The translations under genes and the position numbers were made by a program. From Archivesica marissinica (taxonomy: Eukaryota > Mollusca > Bivalvia > Venerida > Vesicomyidae), in the NCBI GenBank assembly GCA_014843695.1, contig CM026397.1, forward strand, positions 37,421,858 to 37,485,857: 64,000 nt of DNA. Direction: 5' to 3'. Position 1 is the first letter of the stretch; each line of letters starts with the position of its first letter. Below, piece by piece: positions 48,301-60,300 of this stretch. A model generated the notes under the pieces. The model ran no database searches. It saw only the letters and a program-made list of their open reading frames with translations, and was not told the DNA's origin.

Positions 48301-51300
48301 CATGCAAAGCTTCAATACAATACATAATATGGGTTTTGAGAAATGATAATGTTTCAGGGTTTTCTTTACCAGTAAATCATTTCTGAAATTGGGACTATTT
48401 TGGTCAAAGTTCAAGGTGACTGGTAGGATGGGGACTTACTGTGGGTGTGGACAGTTACTCCTCGGACGTGTATGCGAAGATTCATATTAATAATTGTTGA
48501 CGGTTTTGAGAAATGATTGCAAATATGTAATTGTTGACATGACCGCCACAGGAAAGTTGACTGCTTTGTTTCCCGCTAATGTGGGCGAGACAAAAACCCA
48601 GACAGAAATAAAAACTATTGCTTAATTATCTCGCACTAATAATAATCACAACTTACATTCATTTGCACTGGTATCACCTGTGTGATCTCATTTTTCTTGT
48701 AGAACAGCACGTACACGGACTTAGTTGAGGCCATCACCTTCTGCAAGGACTTCTTGCTTCTCTGTAAAACATATCAACAGAAATATAAGACATGTATATA
48801 TGGCAACATCTGGTAATCATGTACATGTACTAAGTCTATACACAAATCCAAGTGACTTACTTCAATCTGTTCAGCAAGAATACTCCACGTCATATTTTCT
48901 CTAAATTTGCTACGATATTATTATACTAGCATGATACACATATGATAAATTAAAGATGGGATGAATATTTAACCAAAGTCACTATATACTCATATACCCT
49001 GTCATAACAATTTTATTACTCTGAAAACCTTATTCATTTACCTAAAAAACAATGTTTTCAGTCACTTTTTTGTGTAAGGATTGTCATCGATTTGATCATT
49101 TTTCATTTCTACCCTGTTAACCGCCTCAATTGAGTAATTTCACGATGGGTGATTTTTACCTTGACACCGGCACGTCTAGATTTGGAATCACTCATTTGTT
49201 CAATAGATATTCATATCGTATTTCACACTTTCAGTCTATAAAGGCATCTATGATCCTGTAAGTGTCCCCCCAAAAGTAAAATGACTAATAAACTTCAGAG
49301 GGCAATGATAAATATGTATAAAAAAACCAATTCCCAATTAAATCTTTAAGACTTATCCTGAAAAGACATGCAAAAAACTAGTTTGATTTGTGTGCCCAAA
49401 GGTTGCTCAATGAGTCTGATGTTAGACTGTTAGCTTGTGTCAGGTTGTTAACAAAGAATCGAGATCCGGTGATCTAACATATGTTCTCAATGATATATCA
49501 GACATAGACTGTTAGCTTGTGCCAGGTTGTTAACAAGGAATCGAGATCCGGTGATCTAACATATGTTCTCAATGATATATCAGACATAGACTGTTAGCTT
49601 GTGCCCAGCTGTTAACAAGGAATCCAGATACGGCGGTCAATGATATATCAGACATAGCAGGCCTCGACAAATTTTTAATTTCTTACTCGTCCTACTGGGC
49701 GAGTGATGCCACTGTTCCACTCGTCCAGATTGGATTATCACTCGTCCCATGTATTTTAGGAAAATTAAAAATCGTCAGAATTGCACTTTAATTTATTAAT
49801 AAATGCAATTATGTGGCAGCATAAACACATTAAAATATCCTCGGTGATTTCCCATTATCACGCCTGGTAATCATTCCGAAGAAGGTAAAACGGATATTAT
49901 TTTATTTTGTTCCTTCGATTTATATTGGATATTTAGCTGAAATTTTCACTCGTCCGACTGGGCAAGTGACTTGGAATTTCTACTCGTCCAGATCGAAAAG
50001 TCACTCGTAAATACGAGCGGACGAGTGGATTTGTCGAGCCCTGCATAGACTGTTAGCTGCAAAGAAGGAATCCAGATCTGGTGGTCAATGATATATCAGA
50101 TCAGTGCTCTCCGTAGAATATGAAGTAGCCGGTTTTAATTTATAAGTAACCGGCATTCACTCGCTACCGAGCCGGCGTAGTCGACGAGGGGGAGAGTGCG
50201 GGAGGTGTTTCCCCTCCTGGTGGGGGGGGTTTGGGGGGCCTCCCCCAGAAAATTTTCCAAAATTGGTCTCATTTCGTGCAACCTGGTGCATTTTTAAGGC
50301 AATATTTACACCAATTTTTTGATCATTTTTACACATTTTATTTTCACAGAAAAAAAAAATTGTTAAACACAGATTGAGACTATATAACAAATGTTAGATC
50401 TTGGTGTCATGGAGTTTCAAGCATGTACATGTACTTTGTTTTACTATTGTTGACCCGTTCTTTCCACTTGTACAACTATATACCAGTTATGTATGCAACA
50501 CACTCGACACTATCTTCTTCTAAAGGCAGTCTCTGACATTAATGTTTCCACCGAAACTGTTACGGTGTATGAGCAATTCGGGTAGCTATCCGAATTTAAA
50601 AAATCTACACCTAACACGAAAAATAGTTTCTATACCATTTCTGATTAAGACCAATAAATGTTTTTACTCAATGATGTACTATATCTAAATAAGATATTCA
50701 ATAAGTTATGGTGGATAAATAAAAAAAACAACAAGTACACAGTGCATAGCCATAGGTGCCCTGAAGTATTCAGGCATATAAACCGGTGCCGACCGACACC
50801 GTTGCGATAGCGATATTGAGCAGCAAGGTCACGTGATGAAGCTAAAAAATTCAACAAGAGTGTTTTGAAAGTTGTTTTCACGACTTAAGAAAATAATAAT
50901 ATACACGGCAAGTGCAATTAACATTTTATACTGGTCATTATTATATGTGGATATACGCCGAGCATAGGTTCCACAACTCTAATAAACACACAGACCCATA
51001 CACACATGGTAAATGTGCACTGCCCTACTACCTGTACCATCACTGATCATTACCTGTGTGACAAAAATCTGACATAACTCTTTGATTATTGGAAAGTTTT
51101 CTTTTCTTTTTTGCATTCATTTTCAATAAAAAGTAGTCTAAATTTAGAAACTCACGGAAAATCCAGATTTTCCCAGCGATATGATTGGTAGATAGTGCTG
51201 ATCATTTGCATTTGTACTAGATGCGCGTCTCTTATGCGCATTGTAACAAAAACATCCGATAAAATGGATGCGCCCACAGAATCACTTCCGGATCGATTTA

Positions 51301-54300
51301 TTTGACGATTTCGTCCTAAATATTCGCTGTTTTGTTTCGAAATAATATATTTATTATACCGGAAAGTAACCGGCGCTCAGTCAGCATGTAGTCGGCGAAA
51401 TCGCCGGCCGCCGGGGCTTCCGGAGAACACCGTCAGACATAGACTGTTAGCTGCAAAGAAGGAATCCAGATCTGGTGGTCAATGATATATCAGACATAGA
51501 CTGTTAACTTGTGCCCAGCTGCTAACAAGGAATCCAGATATATGATCAAGATTTGACTATATAACCCAGTATTGCATGAACTCCACTGGCTTCCTGTACA
51601 GTGCAGAGTGCAATACAAAATTCTCACACAAACAGTCAATCACCAACATACATGAGAAATATGTTAGAAATATATGTGCATCCAAGGAACTTAGATCCAA
51701 AAATAACTTGTTGACATTAGTGGTTCCAAAATGTCGAATAATTTGTTATCGTGACAGAAGTTTTCAATCAGCTGATGCTACGTTATGGAATACCCTTTCA
51801 TCTGGTATCATAGACTGTAAGAGTGGTTGCTAGGTTATGGAATGCCATTCCATCTGGTATCAGAGACTGTAAGAGTGGTTGCATTGACAATCTAACTGTC
51901 AGGTAAGAGTAGCTTCCCTTATATTACCAGTTTACCATTTCCTTACTACTATAGTATGTAAATATGCATTGACAATCTAACAGACAGGTAAGAGTAGCTT
52001 CCCTTATATTACCAGTTTACCATTTCCTTACTAATATAGTCTGTAAATATGCATTGACAATCTAACAGACAGGTAAGAGTAGCTTCCCTTATATTACCAG
52101 TTCACAATTTGCTTACTACTATAGTCTGTAAATATGCATTGACAATCTAACAGACAGGTAAGAGTAACTTCCCTTATATTACCAGTTCACAATTTGCTTA
52201 CTAATATAGTCTGTAAATATGCATTGACAATCTAACAGACAGGTAAGAGTAGCTTCCCTTATATTACCAGTTTACTATTTGCTTACTACTATAGTATGTA
52301 AATATGCATTGACAATCTAACAGACAGGTAAGAGTAGCTTCCCTTATATTACCAGTTTACCATTTGCTTACTACTATAGTATGTAAATATGCATTGACAA
52401 TCTAGCAGACAGGTAAGAGTAACTTCCCTTATATTACCAGTTTACCATTGGCTTACTACTATAATATGTAAATATGCATTGACAATCTAACAGACAGGTA
52501 AGAGTAGCTTCCCTTATATTACCAGTTCACAATGTGCTTACTAATATAGTCTATAAATATGCATTGACAATCTAACAGGCAGGTAAGAGTAGCTTCCCTT
52601 ATATTACCAGTTTACCATTTGCTTACTACTATAATGTGTAAATATTCATTGACAATCTAACAGACAGGTAAGAGTAGCTTCCCTTATATTTTATCAAAAC
52701 AACTTACAGAAGCATCATTGAAGTGGTACCACTGATCACCGGAGCGAATGTTAGCTAGATAATGTCCGGAATTTGCAGATGAACCTTTGTGGAGAATTAA
52801 TCCATAAAGACTATATGTCACTGGTGGGCCCTGAAAAAACAATTCTTAAGGTTACTTTTTCAACTTTAAATAATAAATCAATACACAATAAAATCTAAAT
52901 GCCAAATTTATGCAATACACAAGTAATATGACTAAGTTGAGTGCCAGACTTCTGCAATACACAAACTCAAGCATAGATCCAAAGCATAGCTCAATCCAAT
53001 GATTGAATCCACGTCCGGGGCTAATACAAATGCTTTCTATATTATTTTCCACTAAAACTAGCCGGTAACTTAAGCACACTAGCCAGTAACAGAAGTACAC
53101 TAGCCAGTAACTTAAGTACACTAGCTGGTAACTTGAGTACACTAGCCAGTAACTTGAGTACACTAGCCGGTAACTTGAGTACACTAGCTGGTAACTTGAG
53201 TACACTAGCTGGTAACTTAAGTACACTAGCCGGTAACTTGAGTACACTAGCCGGTAACTTGAGTACACTAGCCGGTAACTTGAGTACACTAGCCAGTAAC
53301 TTAAGTACACTAGCTGGTAATTTAAGTACAATATCCGGCAACTTAAGTACACTAGCTGGTAACTTAAGTACACTAGCCGGTAACTTGAGTACACTAGCTG
53401 GTAACTTGAGTACACTAGCCGGTAACTTGAGTACACTAGCTGGTAACTTAAGTACACTAGCCGGTAACTTGAGTACACTAGCCGGTAACTTGAGTACACT
53501 AGCTGGTAACTTGAGTACACTAGCTGGTAACTTAAGTACACTAGCCGGTAACTTGAGTACACTAGCCAGTAACTTAAGTACACTAGCCGGTAACTTGAGT
53601 ACACTAGCCGGTAACTTGTTGAAGTACACTAGCTGGTAATTTAAGTACAATAGCCGGCAACTTAAGTACACTAGCTGGCAACTTAATTACACTAGCCGGT
53701 AACGTAAGTACACTAGCTGGTAACTTAAGTACACTAGCTGGTAACTTGAGTACACTAGTCGGTAACGTAAGTACACTAGCTGGTAACTTGAGTACACTAG
53801 CTGGTAACTTAAGTACACTAGCAGGTAACGTAAGTACACTAGCTGGTAACGTAAGTACACTAGCTGATAACTTAAGTACACTAGCTGATAACTTAAGTAC
53901 ACTAGCCGGAAGATCTGTAAATATAACAAACTTCTGCACTACACAAGTATAAGATATAGATGATGTATGATAGGGTACCCTAGTAAATATAACAAACTTC
54001 TGCAATACACAAGTATAAGATCTCGATGATGTACGATAGGGTAACCCAGTAAATATAACAAACTTCTGCAATACACAAGTATAAGATATGGATGATGTAC
54101 AATAGGGTAACCCAGTATATATAACAAACTTCTGCAATACACAAGTATAAGATCTCGATGATGTACGATAGGGTACCCTAGTAAATATAACAAACTTCTG
54201 CAATACACAAGTATAAGATCTGGATGATGTACGATAGGGTAACCCAGTAAATATAACAAACTTCTGCAATACACAAGTATAAGATCTGGATGACGTACGA

Positions 54301-57300
54301 TAGGGTAACCCAGTAAATATAATAAACTTCTGCAATACACAAGTATAAGATCTCGATGATGTACGATAGGGTAACCCAGTAAAATCGAACTGGCAGCGTT
54401 GTTCATTTTCAGATGAATACTAAAATCTTTGAACACTACTTACTTGTTTATTGGACATGTACTGTCTGATGTCCAGCTGTTGGGGATACAGCACGGTATT
54501 CGATAGCTTCGTACTGTGTCCACTGTAGCTGAACCGAAACCTGAAATAAAGCAATGTCCATATTTCATACTTGAACAGTCAATGCTTGTGTCCAACTCAA
54601 CCCCAATGAAAGCATTATGATTGTCAAACAATGAAAACTGTTCTGACACTGGAATTATTCTTCTTTTCCCTTTTGTTTTAATTTTTGAGTTGTCATGGAG
54701 CAACCTGTTTACTTGTTTTTTCATATTTATATACACAGAAACATAAATACAATTTCACCGTATTACAGTTTAACATTTGATATTATACTCTTGAAACACA
54801 GCTACAGAGTTCTAACATTATAGAGATATATCTGTTTATGTAAACATAGGAGGATGAGAACCAGAGTAGAATATAGAGGATAGCACATAAGTAAAAGATA
54901 TATAAATTTAGATCACAGTTTATATACAGCAGAATAGAGGAGGATACGTAGAGAGAAGTGAAAATAGAGGACAATTCCAGCCACTCCATGCAAAAATATT
55001 GTCATTGACATTATTGTTCATATATTTTACTTCCGTCAATTTTGACTCACAAATATTGTTTCATACATCCGCAGATGCTGGGGGGTTATAGCAATAGTCA
55101 ACATCGACCTTTTATTTGTTACACACTTATCAAGTTTGACTCACAAATATTGTTTCATACACCAAACACTTTATACGTTATATTTACTACTTAACTAGAG
55201 ATGGTACACTATACCTTTTCAATTGCAATGTCAGGATGGTGGGTGCTCTGAGTATTGTGAGTGTTTTCAGAGCACTCACTTTTTGCTGGCACCTGAAATA
55301 TTGGTAAGATATCAACTGTATATTATTTCAATAATAAAATAAATAGAAACATTTCTAAAAAAAACAAGAATAATATCTGGGAATAATTACCAAAGCAACT
55401 TGTATTTAGCAAATTAGAAATAATGATATATAAAATAGATATATTGACATATAAATTGGATATAATGATATATAAAATAGATATATTGACATATAAATTG
55501 GATATAATGATATATAAAATAGATATATTGACATATAAATTGGATATAATGATATATAAAATAGATATATTGACATGTAAATTGGATATAATGATATATA
55601 AAATAGATATATTGACATATAAATTGGATATAATGATATATAAAATAGATATATTGACATATAAATTGGATATAATGATATATAAAATGCAATGTAGTTT
55701 TGTTTTGGGTGTTCAAAGTCTCGACAAATAGCTCACAGGTCATATGGCGACTCTCCGGCTATTATTGGTGGTGGAGGACGACCCCAGTTGTGCTCTTCGA
55801 CCAGTATTTCAGGCAGGGAGGGCACCCGAGATGAACCACCAACCTCCGCAAGACAGCTGAATAGCTGATGAACCACCAACCTCCGCAAGACAGGTGAATA
55901 CCTGATGAACCACCAACCTCCGAAAGACAGCTGAATAGCTTCCTCACTTCAAGACAGCTGAACAGCTTCCTCACTTCAAAGACAGCTGAATAGCTTCCTC
56001 ACTTCAAAGACAGCTGAATAGCTTCCTCACTTCAAAGACAGCTGAACAGCTTCCTCACTTCAAAGACAGCTGAATAGCTTCCTCACTTCAAAGACAGCTG
56101 AATAGCTTCCTCACTTCAAGACAGGTGAATAGCTTCCTCACTTCAAAGAATTCGAAAACCCCATTGGGATTTAAATCCAGTTTTCTAGCGACTCCATCTA
56201 CTTTTGGTGGAGGAAGAAACTGGGTGCCCCTCCGAGCAGTATTACAGGCACAGGCATGCACCCATGTAGAACCACCGACCTACCACAAACCAGTTGGATA
56301 TCTTCCTAACATGAAAGAATTCAACACCGTCAGTGGCATTCAAACCTAGAGTGGTGAGGGACAAGTGATTAGAGGTCAACAACCATAACCACTCGGCCAC
56401 GGAGAGGCCCCCCCTGTGATTAGAGGTCAACAACCATAACCACTCGGCCATGGAGAGGCCCCCTGTGAGGGACATGTGATTAGAGGTCAACAACCGTAAC
56501 ACTCGGCCACAGAGAGGCCCCCCTGTGAGGGACATGTGACTAGAGGTCAACAACTGTAACACTCGGCCATGGAGGCCCCCTGTGAGGGACATGTGATTAG
56601 AGGTCAACAACAGTAACACTCGGCCCCTGTGAAGGACATGTGATTAGAGGTCAACAACAGTAACACTCGGCAACAGAGAGGCCCCCTGTGAGGGACATGT
56701 GATTAGAGGTCAACAACAGTAACACTCGGCCACAGAGAGGCCCCCTGTGAGGGACATGTGATTAGAGGTCAACAACTGTAACCACTCGGCCATGGAGGGC
56801 CCCCCTGTGAGGGACATGTGATTAAAGGTCAACAAATCTAACACTCGGCCCCCGTGAGGGACATGTGATTAGAGGTCAACAACAGTAACACTCGGCCACA
56901 GAGAGGCCCTGTGAGGGATATGTGATTAGAGGTCAACAACAGTAACACTCGGCCACAGAGAGGCCCCCTGTGAGGGACATGTGATTAGAGGTCAACAACA
57001 GTAACACTCGGCCACAGAGGCCCCCTGTGAGGGACATGTGATTAGAAGTCAACAACCATAACACTCGGCCACGGAGAGGCCCCCCTGTGAGGGACATGTG
57101 GTTAGAAGTCAACAACTGTAACACTCGGCCACGGAGAGGCCCCCTGTGAGGGACATGTGATTAGAGGTCAACAACTGTAACCACTCGGCCACAGAGAGGC
57201 CCCCCTGTGAGGGACATGTGATTAGAAGTCAACAACTGTAACACTCAGCCACGGAGAGGCCCCCTGTGAGGGACATGTGACTAAAACGTAATAATTATAC

Positions 57301-60300
57301 ACCAACAAAATATACATTATACACAGGTTAGAAATATACCTCTGACAGTTGTATGCGTTGTCCCCTTCAAGTGTGTCTGCTGTGACAAACTTGTCAAAGG
57401 ATTGAATGAGTGTAGGCTGTAAATCCAGAGAGAGATCGAGGAGAGGATCATAAGTGCTCGACTTGTGACCGCAGCTACAGCAGCAAACTGCAAATAAAGA
57501 GCAAACTGTCACTTTTGGCCTTGAAGGTTGCAGAGAAAAAGTGTATGTCTATAATGTATATTACAGTTTGTAAACCAATCAAAAGCCTCTATTGCATTTA
57601 AAAAATGGCGAAATTATTTCCATATTAAGACGATTGTTTTTTATGAACCCAATATGTTAATTATTGATTAAAAGTCTATATTGGATATTGGACGCTCCAC
57701 CTACCGAGATGCAGACAGAATACACATGCACAACTCGGCTAGTGGAGTTCAATGCACTATACATGTAGATCTGTACAGACCATAGGCATGATGTAAAATT
57801 GGACGGAGCAAACTGTCAAAACGAGCGTGTGTGCGTACACCTACTCAATGCGCCTGCACCATGGCTGCTGTCACACAGTGAGCGTGTGTGCGTACACCTA
57901 CTCAATGCGCCTGCACCATGGCTGCTGTCATACAGTGAGCGTGTGTGCGTACACCTACTCAATGCGCATGCACCATGGCTGCTGTCATACAGTGAGCGTG
58001 TGTGCGTACACCTACTCAATGTGCCTGCACCATGGCTGCTGTCACACAGTGAGCGTGTGTGCGTACACCTACTCAATGCGCCTGCACCATGGCTGCTGTC
58101 ACACAGTGAGCGTGTGTGCGTACACCTACTCAATGCGTATGCACCATGGCAGCTGTAAGCAATGATGTAATTATGGGAGGGGTAAACTGTAAGTAATTGT
58201 GGGAGGGGTACACTGTAAGTAATGATGTAAGTGTGGGAGGGGTAAACTGTAATTAATGATGTAATTGTGGGAGGGGTACACTGTAAGTAATGATGTAAGG
58301 GGTACACTGTAAGTAATGATGTAATAGTGGGAGGGGCAAACTGTAAGTAATGATGTAATAGTGGGAGGGGTAAACTGTGTAATGATGTAATTGTGGGAGG
58401 GGTACACTGTAAGTAATGATGTAATTGTGGGAGGGGTAAACTGTAAGTAATGATGTAATTATGGGAGGGGTAAACTGTAAGTAATGATGTAAGTGTGGGA
58501 GGGGTAAACTGTAAGTAATGATGTAATTGTGGGAGGGGTAAACTGTAAGTAATGATGTAATTGTGGGCGGGGCAAACACAAAGTAATGGTGTAATTGTGG
58601 GAGTGGCAGCCTCAAATTAATGATGTAATTGTGGGAGTGGCAAACTGTAAGTAATGATGTAATTGTGGGAGTGGCAAGCTGTAAGTAATGATGTAATTGT
58701 GGGAGGAGGGGCAAACTGTAAGTAATGATGTAATTGTGGGAGGAGGGGCAAACTGTAAGTAATGATGTAATTGTGGAAGGGGTAAACTGTAAGTAATGAT
58801 GTAATTGTGGGAGGGGTAAACTGTAAGTAATGATGTAATTATGGGAGGGGTACACTGTAAGTAATGATGTAAGTGTGGGAGGGGTACACTGTAAGTAATG
58901 ATGTAATTATGGGAGGGGTACACTGTAAGTAATGATGTAAGTGTGGGAGGGGTACACTGTAAGTAATGATGTAATTATGGGAGGGGTAAACTGTAAGTAA
59001 TGATGTAATAGTGGGAGGGGTAAACTTTAAGTAATGATGTAATTGTGGGAGGGGTACACTGTAAGTAATGATGTAATTGTGGGAGGGGTAAACTGTAAGT
59101 AATGATGTAATTGTGGGAGGGGTAAACTGTAAGTAATGATGTAATTGTGGGAGGGGTAAACTTTAAGTAATGATGTAATTGTGGGAGGGGTAAACTGTAA
59201 GTATGATGTAATTGTGGGAGTGGTAAACTGTAAGTATGATGTAATTGTGGGAGGGGTAAACTGTAAGTAATGATGTAATTGTGGGAGGGGTAAACTGTAA
59301 GTAATGATGTAATTGTGGGAGGGGTAAACTGTAAGTAATGATGTAATTGTGGGAGGGGTAAACTGTAAGTAATGATGTAATAGTGGAAGGGGTAAACTGT
59401 AAGTAATGATGTAATTGTGGGAGGGGTAAACTGTAAGTAAGATGTAATAGTGGAAGGGGTAAACTGTAAGTAATGATGTAATAGTGGAAGGGGTAAACTG
59501 TAAGTAATGATGTAAATGTGGGAGGGGTAAACTGTAAGTAATGATGTAATGTGGAAGGGGTAAACTGTAAGTAATGATGTAATAGTGGAAGGGGTAAACT
59601 GTAAGTAATGATGTAATTGTGGGAGGGGTAAACTTTAGTATGATGTAAATGTGGGAGGGGTAAACTGTAAGTAATGATGTAATAGTGGAAGGGGTAAACT
59701 GTAAGTAATGATGTAATTGTGGGAGGGGTAAACTTAAGTAATGATGTAAATGTGGGAGGGGTAAACTTTAAGTAATGATGTAAATGTGGGAGGGGGGTAC
59801 ACTGTAAGTAATGATGTAATTGTGGGAGGGGTAAACTTTAAGTAATGATGTAAATGTGGGAGGGGTAACTGTAAGTAATGATGTAATGTGGAGGGGTAAA
59901 CTGTAAGTAATGATGTAATTGTGGGAGGGGTAAACTTTAAGTAATGATGTAAATGTGGGAGGGGTAAACTTTAAGTAATGATGTAAATGTGGGAGGGGGG
60001 GGGGGTACACTGTAAGTAATGATGTAATTGTGGGAGGGGTAAACTTTAAGTAATGATGTAAATGTGGGAGGGGTAAACTTTAAGTAATGATGTAAATGTG
60101 GGAGGGGGGTACACTGTAAGTAATGATGTAATTATGAAAGGGGCAAACTGTAAGTTTCTTATTGATCACATATACGGTTATATACAAAATAAGGGCTGTG
60201 GTTAGCTAATTCTATGGAACATACATACACTTGTACAGCGATATTTTAAGGAAAATCATGTAATTGTCACAACGCCATTTGCATTTACTGCTATTTACAA

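Larger units (their letters stand above)
37813..53909 (+). repeat. Segmental duplication copy B
   Basis: This is the counterpart of copy A and lies in direct orientation. It is continuous with four upstream exons of the same USP gene (54444 to 61706), so it is the copy attached to the main gene body. It carries three DNA-transposon insertions missing from copy A (45233-46175, 49658-50043, 50101-51432) and lacks the full-length SINE found at 588-878 of copy A. Confidence 0.93.
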
